Below, piece by piece: positions 8,182 through 15,355 of a stretch of DNA of 15,355 nucleotides. The translations under genes and the position numbers were made by a program. The notes below the pieces were generated by a model. That model searched no databases. It was not told the DNA's origin and saw only the letters and a program-made list of their open reading frames with translations. Position 1 is the first letter of the stretch; the number at the start of each line of letters is the position of its first letter. The stretch lies in NCBI GenBank assembly GCA_934481445.1, contig CAKSPC010000052.1, forward strand, positions 1 through 15,355. Reading direction: 5' to 3'. The stretch is from an uncultured Oscillospiraceae bacterium. GTDB taxonomy: Bacteria > Bacillota > Clostridia > Oscillospirales > Ruminococcaceae.

Positions 8182-11100
8182 ATGTCATTCTGCGACACAT
8201 ATTCAAACAGAACTTTATTCTGCGACGGCTGGGAGTTTTACAAAGCGCCTTTCGGCGCCGATTATTCCGACTCGCTTGGGTTTGCAAAGGTTGATATCCC
8301 CCACGACTGGCTCATCGGAAACACCAACGACCTATATGCAACATCCACGGGATGGTACAGAAAAAGCTTTACATACGACAAAAAGCAGGGTGTAAGGACA
8401 TACATCCGCTTTGACGGCGTTTATATGGACAGCTCCGTGTATGTCAACGGAAAAAAGGCGGGCGAATGGAAATACGGTTACTCTGCGTTTCAGTTTGATA
8501 TCACCGACATTATCACCGACGGCGAAAACACCGTGACCGTCCGAGTTGACCACCACTCCCCCAACTCCCGCTGGTACTCGGGCGCGGGTATATTCCGCAA
8601 TGTATGGCTGTGCGAATCCCCCGAAATAAGGCTCGGAAACGATGGAATATATATTTCCACAAAACAGGAAAACAGTGCTTGGTCAGTGAGCGTGACCGCC
8701 GAACTGCTTCGCCCCGCGGGAAAAAGCGTTACCGGCACAAGAATAAGAAACACCGTTCTTGACGCCGACGGCAATGCTGCCGCATCTGCCGAGAGCAACG
8801 CCTGCGCGGCGGACATCTCCTGCATTCCTCATGACGCAAGGGTGAACGGCGCCGCATATTCCCTCACAACACAGAATATGCAGGTAATTTCCCCGAAGCT
8901 TTGGGATATCGAAACGCCGTATCTGTACACGATGGTATCCGAGGTCATTGAAAACGGCGATGTAATTCAGCGTATAACACAGCACTTTGGATTCAGGACG
9001 ATAGAATTCACCACCGACCGCGGCTTTTTCCTCAACGGCAGGCATGTTAAGCTTCACGGCTCCTGCGAACACCACGACAACGGCTGCCTCGGAGCGGTAT
9101 CAAATATGGCGGCGCTGCGCAGAAGATTTGCAAAGCTGCGCGAAATGGGCGTTAACGCCATAAGAACATCCCACAATATGCCATCAGAGGAATTCATGCA
9201 GCTTGCGGACGAAACGGGTATGCTGGTGCTTTCCGAGGGATTTGATATGTGGGAGCGCTGCAAGACGGATTACGACTACGCGCGCTTTTTCGACGGCTGG
9301 GTCGGAAAGGATGTTGCTTCGTGGGTGCGCCGCGACAGAAATCATCCCTCGATAATCGGCTGGAGCGTCGGCAACGAAATATTTGACACTCACGCCGACG
9401 ACAGGGGGCAGGAAGTTACATCCATGCTGAAGCACCTTGTACAGCTTCACGACCCGAGCGGAAACGGATATGTAACTTTCGGCTCAAACTATATGCAGTG
9501 GGAAAACGGGCAGAAATGCGGCGATATTCTGAAGCTTGTCGGCTACAACTACGGCGAGCGCCTTTACGACGAGCACCACGAAAATCACCCCGACTGGATG
9601 ATATATGGAAGCGAAACGGCGTCCGTTGTACAGAGCCGCGGAATATACCACTTCCCGCTTTCGCAGACGGTGCTTGCAGACGACGACGAACAGTGCTCCT
9701 CCCTTGGAAACAGCTGCACCGGCTGGGGCGCAAAGAGCACAGAAGCCTGCATAATCAACGACCGCGACGCAGAATACTGCGCGGGACAGTTCATCTGGAC
9801 AGGCTTCGACTACATCGGCGAACCCACGCCGTACTCAACAAAGAACAGCTATTTCGGTCAGTATGATACCGCGGGATTTCCCAAGGACAGCGCATACGTT
9901 TTCCGCGCGGAATGGACTGATTATAAGAAGTCGCCATTCGTTCACATCTTCCCGCACTGGGATTTCAACGAGGGTCAGCCCGTCGATGTGAGAGTATGCT
10001 CCAACGCTCCGCGGGTAGAGCTGTTTTACAACGGCAACAGCATGGGTACGTTCGACATAGACCATGCGCACGGAACACAGCTCACCGCCGACTTCATAAT
10101 CCCATACCACAAGGGAGAGCTGAAAGCGCTGGCCTATGATGAAAACGGAAATATCATCGCCGAGGATACTACACGATCCTTTAGCGACGCAGCGGGTCTT
10201 GTAATTTCAGCCGATAAGACTACTCTCAATGCAGACGGAAAAGACCTTATTTATATTGAAGTTTCTGCCGTGGACGCGGACGGCATTTTCTGCGCAAATG
10301 CAAACAACCGCGTTAATGTTAAGGTAGAGGGCGCAGGCAGGCTGATGGGTCTTGACAACGGCGACAGCACCGACTACGACCAGTACAAGGGCACATCCCG
10401 CAGACTGTTTTCGGGAAAGATGCTCGCAGTAATCGGCGCCACCGAGCGCACCGGCGACATCACCGTTACATTCTACTCCCCCGCGCTGCCCGACAGCAGC
10501 ATTGTTCTCAGGGCTGAACCCGCGGACTTTGCAGCAGGCACATCCTGCTGCGAAAACGTATTCTTCGCCCCCACCGAATGCGGGCGCATTGATGAAATTC
10601 CCGTAAGAAAAATCGAGCTCTGCGCCGACACCCTCGTTATTGACGAAAACAAGAGCGAGATGCATGTCAAAGTGAACGTTCTGCCCGCCAACGCAGACTA
10701 CGCGCATGACATCGAATACAGAATTACCAACGAAACAGGCGTTGCTACCCGCGCCGCAGAGTGCACCGTAAACAGCGACGGCTCCCTCACCATTATTGCA
10801 AAGGGGGACGGCGAATACTGCCTGCGCGCGATGTGCAAGAACGGCACCGAAAAGTTCCACATCATGTCCACCCTGCCGTTCAGCGCGGAGGGGCTCGGAA
10901 GCGCCCTTACAGACCCGTATGAGTTCGTTACCGCAGGCCTATATACAAGATGCAGCGCGGAGCTGGGTCAGGGCGTATCAAAGGGAATAGGCTTCCCCGG
11001 CGGAAACAGAAGCGCATGGGCAGCATATGAAAACGTTGATTTCGGCAGCGGCGCGGATACGGTAAGCGTTCCCATCTGGGCGAACACGCTCGACCCCGTT

Positions 11101-11670
11101 GAGATAAGCTTCTATGATGGTATCCCCGACGAGGGCGGAGAGCTGCTTGGAACATTCAAGTACCACGAAACGCCCGAGTGGATGACATTCAAGCCCAACA
11201 CATTCAAGCTGAACAAGGTGCTGCGCGGAATACACACATTCTGCATCGAAACGGATTATTTCTTACAGGTCAACGGATTTGTATTTGAACGCAGACGCCG
11301 CGAATTTGCCGAAAACAACTCCACCGAGGCAGATCATATCTATGGCGATAAGTTCACCGTTGGCGACGGCGAAGTAACCGGCATCGGAAATAATGTCGTG
11401 CTGGATTTCGGCGAGTTTGATTTCTCGGATGAAGCACCTGCGGCGCTCATCATTGAAGGCAGATCTCCCCTGCCGCTCAACAGCATTCACCTTATCCTCG
11501 ACGACGGCACTGATGCAAAGCGTATCCTGTGCGAATTCCGAACCGACGGAGAGACCGAATACTGCCGCCGCAGCTTCCCGCTGGACGGCATAAGCGGCAA
11601 GGTGAAGGTTTCCTTCGCATTCCTGCCGGGCAGCGATTTCGATATGAGGTCGTTCGCATTCACAAAGTGA
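8182..11670 (+). CDS. Large modular GH2 beta-galactosidase
   Basis: This 1162-residue retaining glycosidase has several domains. The sugar-binding and Ig-like GH2 domains span about 8-275. The TIM barrel spans about 280-570, with FFLNGRHVKLHG, the acid/base Glu399 in GWSVGNEIFD and the likely nucleophile Glu478 in IYGSETASV. A DUF4982-like domain spans about 585-665 (HIFPHWDFNEGQPVDV). The GH2 C-terminal domain-5-like module spans about 672-775, and an Ig-like segment spans about 805-895. A CBM6-like beta-sandwich at about 900-1037 and a final beta-rich module complete it. This layout is that of BgaA-type beta-galactosidases. No signal peptide is visible (start MSFCDTYSNR), so cytoplasmic action is expected, which is odd for a protein with a carbohydrate-binding-like tail. 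The ATG lies 4 nt after the GH3 stop, with its ribosome site (AAGGA) inside the GH3 gene. It is the last gene of the operon. Beta-glucuronidase or another GH2 specificity is possible. Confidence 0.92.
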   Translation: MSFCDTYSNRTLFCDGWEFYKAPFGADYSDSLGFAKVDIPHDWLIGNTNDLYATSTGWYRKSFTYDKKQGVRTYIRFDGVYMDSSVYVNGKKAGEWKYGYSAFQFDITDIITDGENTVTVRVDHHSPNSRWYSGAGIFRNVWLCESPEIRLGNDGIYISTKQENSAWSVSVTAELLRPAGKSVTGTRIRNTVLDADGNAAASAESNACAADISCIPHDARVNGAAYSLTTQNMQVISPKLWDIETPYLYTMVSEVIENGDVIQRITQHFGFRTIEFTTDRGFFLNGRHVKLHGSCEHHDNGCLGAVSNMAALRRRFAKLREMGVNAIRTSHNMPSEEFMQLADETGMLVLSEGFDMWERCKTDYDYARFFDGWVGKDVASWVRRDRNHPSIIGWSVGNEIFDTHADDRGQEVTSMLKHLVQLHDPSGNGYVTFGSNYMQWENGQKCGDILKLVGYNYGERLYDEHHENHPDWMIYGSETASVVQSRGIYHFPLSQTVLADDDEQCSSLGNSCTGWGAKSTEACIINDRDAEYCAGQFIWTGFDYIGEPTPYSTKNSYFGQYDTAGFPKDSAYVFRAEWTDYKKSPFVHIFPHWDFNEGQPVDVRVCSNAPRVELFYNGNSMGTFDIDHAHGTQLTADFIIPYHKGELKALAYDENGNIIAEDTTRSFSDAAGLVISADKTTLNADGKDLIYIEVSAVDADGIFCANANNRVNVKVEGAGRLMGLDNGDSTDYDQYKGTSRRLFSGKMLAVIGATERTGDITVTFYSPALPDSSIVLRAEPADFAAGTSCCENVFFAPTECGRIDEIPVRKIELCADTLVIDENKSEMHVKVNVLPANADYAHDIEYRITNETGVATRAAECTVNSDGSLTIIAKGDGEYCLRAMCKNGTEKFHIMSTLPFSAEGLGSALTDPYEFVTAGLYTRCSAELGQGVSKGIGFPGGNRSAWAAYENVDFGSGADTVSVPIWANTLDPVEISFYDGIPDEGGELLGTFKYHETPEWMTFKPNTFKLNKVLRGIHTFCIETDYFLQVNGFVFERRRREFAENNSTEADHIYGDKFTVGDGEVTGIGNNVVLDFGEFDFSDEAPAALIIEGRSPLPLNSIHLILDDGTDAKRILCEFRTDGETEYCRRSFPLDGISGKVKVSFAFLPGSDFDMRSFAFTK

Positions 11671-11684
11671 TCATGACATAAGAT

Positions 11685-11712
11685 ATATGCCGCAGACCTG
11701 CCTGCGGCATAT
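11685..11712 (+). terminator. Hairpin terminator after the glycosidase operon
   Basis: A perfect 11-bp stem (ATATGCCGCAG / CTGCGGCATAT) with a 6-nt loop begins 14 nt after the GH2 stop. It is followed by a T-rich but interrupted tract (TTATTTGAATTATATTTT). It probably ends the operon transcript and separates it from the convergent genes on the minus strand. Confidence 0.75.
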
Positions 11713-11728
11713 TTATTTGAATTATATT

Positions 11729-11866
11729 TTAATCGTCATGACCGTCAACGCATTCTACGACGATATAGACCGAAGCCTTGCCGCAGGAATGAACGCGCAT
11801 ATCACGAAGCCACTTGTAATAAACAAGCCGGTCGGAATTATAGCGAAATATGCCGGAAGATAACAT
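11729..11866 (-). CDS. Possible small hypothetical protein, 45 residues
   Basis: An open frame starts at ATG 11866 and ends with TAA at 11729-11731. The 45-residue peptide starts MLSSGIFRYN, contains RLVYYKWLRDMR and SVYIVVECVDG, and ends in HDD. I do not recognise a family, and no membrane segment or signal is obvious. It lies downstream of the YolD-like gene on the same strand, between two hairpins. Its only Shine-Dalgarno-like sequence, GGGG 3 nt before the ATG, forms part of the hairpin at 11870-11890, so it might be poorly translated or controlled by that structure. It could equally be a remnant or a chance ORF; the stretch otherwise holds nothing else recognisable. Confidence 0.3.
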   Translation of the reverse strand: MLSSGIFRYNSDRLVYYKWLRDMRVHSCGKASVYIVVECVDGHDD

Positions 11867-11869
11867 AGT

Positions 11870-11890
11870 CCCCGCAGAAGTGCTGCGGGG
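11870..11890 (-). terminator. Stable hairpin just after the YolD-like gene
   Basis: A perfect 8-bp GC-rich stem (CCCCGCAG / CTGCGGGG) with a 5-nt loop lies 7 nt beyond the YolD stop. On the minus strand the following tract is not T-rich, so termination may be weak. It could protect the 3' end or mask the ribosome site of the small ORF that follows. Confidence 0.4.
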
Positions 11891-11897
11891 ATGTTGT

Positions 11898-12329
11898 TTA
11901 TTCACAAAAGCTGTCTGACATATCGAATATTTCACCCTCGATACAGGCGATATCATTTATTGATATCTTTCTCCCGTCGACAAGAACCACGGTGTGGTCA
12001 TATTCGTTTATGCACTTCACGGAGCCTCTTTCGGTGACATACGCTCCACCGCTTTTCAGCTCGTCCGGGCGGAAATACGTAATGTTTATCATCGGGTGGA
12101 TGTCGGACAGTTCGGATATTATGCCAAGCCTTTTGTTGAGAAGCTCCGCTTCATATTCGCCTAGCTCGTTTTTTTGGTCGGTAAGGCGGGCGGTTTCCCT
12201 TACCGCCGATTCGTAGCCAACCAGCGCCGCAAATGGTGAAAACTGTGCCGCCCTGTCGTGCATCGACATCTGCGGGTGCCTTTTTGAAATATGGTGCGGC
12301 ATATCTATGATATCGTCGAAATCCATCAT
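11898..12329 (-). CDS. YolD-like family protein
   Basis: The 143-residue protein carries the clostridial YolD-like signature at about 18-39: HPQMSMHDRAAQFSPFAALVGY. A coiled, charged middle (ETARLTDQKNELGEYEAELLNKRL) and a beta-rich C-terminal half follow (GRKISINDIACIEGEIFD). YolD-like genes are commonly paired with a Y-family polymerase of the UvrX/UmuC type in Bacillota and are thought to assist or regulate it in a UmuD-like manner, but the biochemical role is not settled. Here the start ATG overlaps the polymerase stop (ATGA). An AGGAGGT lies 8 nt upstream, inside the polymerase gene, so the two are translationally coupled. A second ATG follows directly, so the exact start may shift by one codon. 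Confidence 0.85.
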   Translation of the reverse strand: MMDFDDIIDMPHHISKRHPQMSMHDRAAQFSPFAALVGYESAVRETARLTDQKNELGEYEAELLNKRLGIISELSDIHPMINITYFRPDELKSGGAYVTERGSVKCINEYDHTVVLVDGRKISINDIACIEGEIFDMSDSFCE

Positions 12330-13816
12330 GCCTTATGACCTCCTATCTGCCTGTTGCGGTCGCGGGCGGTTGCGCCTTCGCAAAGATTCATGCCTTTCAG
12401 TATGGCGTTTTTGCCGTATTTCTTTTTGATGGCGATGGCGGCTTCCTGCACTTTTCTCTCGCGCTCCAAGTTTTCATTTACGATATCATCCTCCTGCTTA
12501 TCTGAAAACAGATCAAGCTGCACTGAAGCGGGTTCGGGTGCGTCGGTTTCGCTGACGATATGCGCCGCGGTTATGTTAAGCCGCCGTATCAGCAGCGACC
12601 TGTCGGTTATCCTGCCGTAAAGCTCCTTCACGGCATTCATTATTATTTTCGTGGATGAAGTGTATCTTCCGAGGGAAACGGTGCCGTGGGCGTACTTCGG
12701 TATCAGCCTGCCGTATGCGTCGACGGTGATTTCCCCGCGATAATTTCGGCGGCGGGTTTCGTCGGTGAGATTTTCTACATCGTATCCTATCGTAACGACT
12801 ATCTGATCTGTCACAAGCTTTTTATCCACAAGGTCAAGTGCGAGCAGGTCTGCCATTTCGCTCAGGACCAGCCCCGCCGTTTCAAAATCGTATGGATTTT
12901 GCAAAACCTGCCCCGAGCTTATGCTGTTATCCGTGGGACGGTATCCGTTTATATCGTCCACCGTACACGGCTCCCAGCCCCACGCATGGTCTATCAGAAG
13001 CTCCGCATTCCTGCCGAAAGCCTTGTACAGCTTTTCTTCGTTGTCGACAGAGCACCGCGCCAGCTCGCCCATGGTGTATATGCCCATTTCTCCAAGTTTC
13101 GCCGCATACCCGCGCCCTACTCGCCAGAAATCTGTCAGCGGGCGGTGCTGCCACAGCTTCTGCCGAAAGCCAATCTCATCAAGCTCCGCTATACGCACCC
13201 CGTTTTCATCCGCCGGAATATGCTTCGCAACAATGTCCATCGCCACCTTGCACAGGAAAAGATTTGTGCCTATGCCCGCAGTCGCGGTTATGCCCGTGGT
13301 ATTCAGTATGTCAAGAATTATTTTCATCGCAAGCTCCCGCGGCGTGAGCGCATAGGTTTTCAGATAATCCGTAACATCTATGAACACCTCATCGATGGAA
13401 TACACGATGATATCCTCGGGGGCAATGTATTTGAGATATATGTCATATATCCATGTACTGTATTCCATGTAGAGCGCCATGCGCGGCGGCGCTATCACAA
13501 AATCCACCGCAAGCCGCGGGTCTGCGTTGATTTCCGAAAACAGATACGATGAACCCGTAAGCTTCTTTTCGGGCGCCTTGTGCCTGCGCTCATCGTTTAC
13601 AGCGCTGACACGCTCGCGCACCTCAAACAGTCTCCCGCGCCCCGAGATACCATAGCTTTTCAGCGACGGCGTTACCGCAAGGCATATCGTTTTGTCCGTC
13701 CTGCCCTCGTCCGCAACGACAAGGTTGGTATTAAGAGGGTCAAGCCCGCGCTCGCGGCACTCCACAGAGGCATAGAATGATTTCAGGTCTATCGCAACAT
13801 ATGTCCTCCGCTTCAC
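12326..13816 (-). CDS. Y-family translesion DNA polymerase (UmuC/UvrX/DinB type)
   Basis: This is a 496-residue error-prone DNA polymerase expected to bypass lesions at stalled forks. The palm and finger residues are intact: VAIDLKSFYASVE holds catalytic Asp10 and the steric-gate region Phe14-Tyr15, and YSIDEVFIDVTDYL holds Asp142 and Glu143. TAGIGTNLFLCKVAMDIVAKH (180-200) matches the family. A helix-hairpin-helix-like thumb surrounds about 228-255, and a little-finger domain covers about 300-415. QLDLF at 433-437 fits the beta sliding-clamp binding motif. I start it at GTG 13816, 5 nt after AGAGGTG. An ATG nine codons upstream (13843) has no ribosome site. The longer C-terminus after the clamp motif is charged and helical. 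It overlaps the YolD-like gene by 4 nt. SOS induction would be normal for the family, but I see no standard LexA box. Confidence 0.93.
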   Translation of the reverse strand: MKRRTYVAIDLKSFYASVECRERGLDPLNTNLVVADEGRTDKTICLAVTPSLKSYGISGRGRLFEVRERVSAVNDERRHKAPEKKLTGSSYLFSEINADPRLAVDFVIAPPRMALYMEYSTWIYDIYLKYIAPEDIIVYSIDEVFIDVTDYLKTYALTPRELAMKIILDILNTTGITATAGIGTNLFLCKVAMDIVAKHIPADENGVRIAELDEIGFRQKLWQHRPLTDFWRVGRGYAAKLGEMGIYTMGELARCSVDNEEKLYKAFGRNAELLIDHAWGWEPCTVDDINGYRPTDNSISSGQVLQNPYDFETAGLVLSEMADLLALDLVDKKLVTDQIVVTIGYDVENLTDETRRRNYRGEITVDAYGRLIPKYAHGTVSLGRYTSSTKIIMNAVKELYGRITDRSLLIRRLNITAAHIVSETDAPEPASVQLDLFSDKQEDDIVNENLERERKVQEAAIAIKKKYGKNAILKGMNLCEGATARDRNRQIGGHKA

Positions 13817-13846
13817 AATATCACCTCTCTGCCGATTGTTCATGTT

Positions 13847-13858
13847 TATAAATTTATA
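13847..13858. promoter_or_regulatory. 12-bp AT palindrome, possible operator in the polymerase leader
   Basis: TATAAATTTATA is a perfect palindrome lying between the predicted polymerase -10 box and its start codon. Its position would suit a repressor site. AT-rich palindromes arise easily by chance, and it does not resemble the Bacillus LexA box, so the call is weak. Confidence 0.25.
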
Positions 13859-13875
13859 TGCACATTGCTACATTT

Positions 13876-13904
13876 ATAATAACATCTTTTCACAAAAAAA
13901 TCAA
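13876..13904 (-). promoter_or_regulatory. Promoter of the polymerase/YolD unit
   Basis: On the minus strand, -35 TTGATT (13899-13904), 17 nt and -10 TATTAT (13876-13881) precede the polymerase. Start would be near 13869, leaving about 50 nt of leader with the 12-bp palindrome at 13847-13858. The region is strongly AT-rich, so other registers are possible. Confidence 0.55.
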
Positions 13905-13928
13905 GTACATATTGCAAAAAAACAGAGA

Positions 13929-13956
13929 AAATATGCCCCTCAAACGGCACATATTT
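13929..13956 (-). terminator. Second, T-tailed hairpin downstream of sfsA
   Basis: Read on the minus strand, an 11-bp stem (AAATATGTGCC / GGGGCATATTT, one G-U pair and one mismatch) with a 6-nt loop is followed by TCTCTGTTTTTTTGC. This resembles an intrinsic terminator in tandem with the stronger hairpin at 13977-14002. It lies just upstream of the polymerase promoter and would insulate it. Confidence 0.45.
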
Positions 13957-13976
13957 CCTCCCGTACAAACAAAAAA

Positions 13977-14002
13977 GGAAGCACACGATAACGGGTGCTT
14001 CC
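13977..14002 (-). terminator. Intrinsic terminator of the GH31-sfsA unit
   Basis: On the minus strand a perfect 8-bp stem (GGAAGCAC / GTGCTTCC) with a 10-nt loop is followed directly by TTTTTTGTTTG. It begins 6 nt after the sfsA stop. This is a standard rho-independent terminator. Confidence 0.8.
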
Positions 14003-14008
14003 CTGTTT

Positions 14009-14659
14009 TCATATAAAATCAACGCTGTCTGCGGTGCAGTCGCATGGGATAAAAACTGTTTCTACTCCGGCGTTTTCCGCACGGCGGAATTCCTCCGCAA
14101 ATTTCGGGTCGATATCTGCGTTCGGAATTACTGAGCGTACTCCGCGTAGCATTATCACAAACGCCGCGACCGCACGATAACCCTGCCCCGCCGCTGCCGC
14201 AAGCTCCCGAAGATGGCGCTGACCACGCTCGGTGGGTGCGTCGGGAAATTTCCCCATACCGCCCTCGGCAAGGGTGCAGCCCTTGACCTCGATAAGATAC
14301 CGCTCCACGCCGCGCTCGGCGTAAAAATCAATGCGGCTGCCGCCAAAATGATATTCGGGGCGGATAACATCAAAGCCCTGCGCCGCCAGCCATTCCCCAG
14401 CTATTTTGTTCGGGGCAAGGCTGTCGACATTCACCCAGCCATATTCCTCCGTTTTCACCGCGATAAGCGTCCATGCGGTCTTTCGCGCGGGGCTGTTGCA
14501 GTGCTGCACGCTCACCTCCGCCCCTGCGGATATTACCTTTGTACAGCGCCCCGTATTTCTCACATGGACGGTGCAGACCTCGTCGTTTATCAGCACCTCC
14601 GCCGCAAAGCGGTTCAGCCTGCGCAGAAATATCCCGCGGAAAACATCCGAATATGTCAT
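14009..14659 (-). CDS. sfsA: SfsA family DNA/RNA nuclease
   Basis: The 216-residue protein matches SfsA along its length: an N-terminal OB-like part (FLRRLNRFAAEVLI, HVRNTGRCTKVI) and a PD-(D/E)XK-like nuclease core. In the core, GGSRIDF at 106-112 gives Asp111 and YLIEVKGCTL at 121-130 gives Glu124 and Lys126. FPDAPTERGQRHL (138-150) is the family hallmark. The E. coli protein was first named sugar fermentation stimulation protein and later described as a nuclease; its physiological role is unclear. The ATG shares one base with the GH31 stop (TGATG) and has GAGG 7 nt upstream, inside the GH31 gene, so it is translationally coupled to that glycosidase. An intrinsic terminator follows immediately. 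Confidence 0.93.
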   Translation of the reverse strand: MTYSDVFRGIFLRRLNRFAAEVLINDEVCTVHVRNTGRCTKVISAGAEVSVQHCNSPARKTAWTLIAVKTEEYGWVNVDSLAPNKIAGEWLAAQGFDVIRPEYHFGGSRIDFYAERGVERYLIEVKGCTLAEGGMGKFPDAPTERGQRHLRELAAAAGQGYRAVAAFVIMLRGVRSVIPNADIDPKFAEEFRRAENAGVETVFIPCDCTADSVDFI

Positions 14660-15355
14660 CAGAAAACCTCGATGTCCGCGCCGTCGCGAACAAATACGGG
14701 GATAATATCGATTGGCGCAGAAACCGTCACGCGCTGTCCGCCCTCATAAACCTTTCCGTCGGCGGCATACTTCCACTTCGCCCCCGCGGGAAGATAAACG
14801 CTGCGCTCACAAGCGCCCGCTTCCGTAACGGGAACCACCAGCAGTGAGCTTCCGAGGGTGTATTCGTCCTCGGTTTCCCATGCAGTCTTGTCGTCGGGGA
14901 ATTCATACCACAGCGGACGCATGACCGGCGCGCCAACTGCAGAGCATTCGTCCATGGTCTTTCTCATGTACGGGCGAAGCCTTTCGCGCACAAAGAGATA
15001 CTTTTTCAGTATCTCATAATTATCCTCGCCGAAGCTCCACACCTCGTTATCCTGTCCCGAGGTAAGCTGGCGCACGCCGTTGATGAACTCCTCCTCGCGC
15101 TCGTACCATGGAGAACGCTCGCCGTGCATTCTGAACACGGGGCAGAAGCAGCCCCATTCAAACCAGCGCACCAGCAGCTCGCGGAAACCGTCGTCGCGGA
15201 TATCTCCGCCGAGGAAGCCGCCTATGTCGGACGTCCACCAGGGTATTCCCGCAACGCTCATCGAAAGCCCCGCCTGAATCTGCTCGCGCATTGCGCGGAA
15301 GCTGGAATGGATATCCCCCGACCATGTGAGCACGCCGTATTTCTGGCTCCCTGCC
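14659..15355 (-). CDS. GH31 family alpha-glycosidase, C-terminal part, cut by the right edge
   Basis: About 231 C-terminal residues are in the window; the start lies beyond the right edge. The fragment opens with AGSQKYGVLTWSGDIHSSF, the GH31 segment whose Asp (codon 15313-15315) is the expected acid/base. GLSMSVAGIPWWTSDIGGF and FRMHGERSPWYE follow, and then GAPVMRPLWYEFPDD. The beta-sheet C-terminal domain (LGSSLLVVPVTEAG, SVYLPAGAKWKY, IIPVFVRDGADIEVF) completes it. The family includes alpha-glucosidases and alpha-xylosidases; the part containing the nucleophile is missing, so the specificity cannot be assigned. The frame is open to the last base, so nothing suggests a pseudogene. It shares its last base with the sfsA start. 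Confidence 0.92.
   Translation of the reverse strand, partial: AGSQKYGVLTWSGDIHSSFRAMREQIQAGLSMSVAGIPWWTSDIGGFLGGDIRDDGFRELLVRWFEWGCFCPVFRMHGERSPWYEREEEFINGVRQLTSGQDNEVWSFGEDNYEILKKYLFVRERLRPYMRKTMDECSAVGAPVMRPLWYEFPDDKTAWETEDEYTLGSSLLVVPVTEAGACERSVYLPAGAKWKYAADGKVYEGGQRVTVSAPIDIIPVFVRDGADIEVF

Noticed and set aside
12686..13552. 288-codon open frame antisense to the Y-family polymerase
   Set aside because: The opposite strand encodes the polymerase active site in this interval; the plus-strand product is not protein-like.
13817..13843. Polymerase start at ATG 13843
   Set aside because: No ribosome site precedes it; GTG 13816 has AGAGGTG 5 nt upstream and begins just before the conserved YVAIDLKSFYASVE.
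1..15355. CRISPR array, tRNA/rRNA genes, insertion sequences, phage or integrase genes
   Set aside because: No regularly spaced repeats, cloverleaf-like sequence, transposase or integrase motifs were seen on either strand.

Overview
The window looks like chromosomal DNA of a plant-fibre-degrading member of the Clostridia (Bacillota), most like Ruminococcus/Oscillospiraceae. This is an inference. It rests on strong AGGAGG-type ribosome binding sites, sigma-A-type promoters with 17-nt spacers, a Y-family polymerase/YolD pair, a LacI-fold/GGDEF fusion protein and a high density of glycoside hydrolases. No rRNA, tRNA, CRISPR array or insertion sequence was seen.

Left part (1-4136 and onward): a secreted GH59-like (galactocerebrosidase-fold) beta-galactosidase gene runs off the left edge on the minus strand. 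Just upstream of it, also on the minus strand, is an AraC-family regulator. The regulator is divergent from a four-gene plus-strand operon: GH127 beta-L-arabinofuranosidase, a cytoplasmic LacI-type sugar-binding domain fused to a GAF-like region and a GGDEF diguanylate cyclase, a GH3 beta-xylosidase/beta-glucosidase-type enzyme, and a 1162-residue modular GH2 beta-galactosidase. Gaps between these genes are 4-40 nt, and a hairpin terminator follows the last one. The four operon products lack signal peptides, so oligosaccharides are probably imported and trimmed inside the cell. The GH59-like enzyme would act outside. No transporter is present in the window. The combination of galactosidases and a beta-L-arabinofuranosidase points to arabinogalactan-like or hydroxyproline-rich glycoprotein glycans, but the substrate is inferred.

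Right part (11,700-15,355), all on the minus strand: a Y-family DNA polymerase (UmuC/UvrX type, with a beta-clamp motif at its C-terminus) overlaps a YolD-like gene by ATGA. A possible 45-codon small ORF lies beyond them, between two hairpins. Upstream of the polymerase promoter are two tandem hairpins that probably terminate the next unit. That unit is the C-terminal part of a GH31 alpha-glycosidase, cut by the right edge, whose stop overlaps the start of sfsA by one base.

The most interesting points are two. First, a sugar-sensor/c-di-GMP synthase sits inside a glycosidase operon and lacks the usual inhibitory I-site. Second, the same 8-mer, CCGATTGA, overlaps the -35 box of both the GH59 and the GH127 promoters, suggesting a shared operator, perhaps for the AraC regulator encoded between them.
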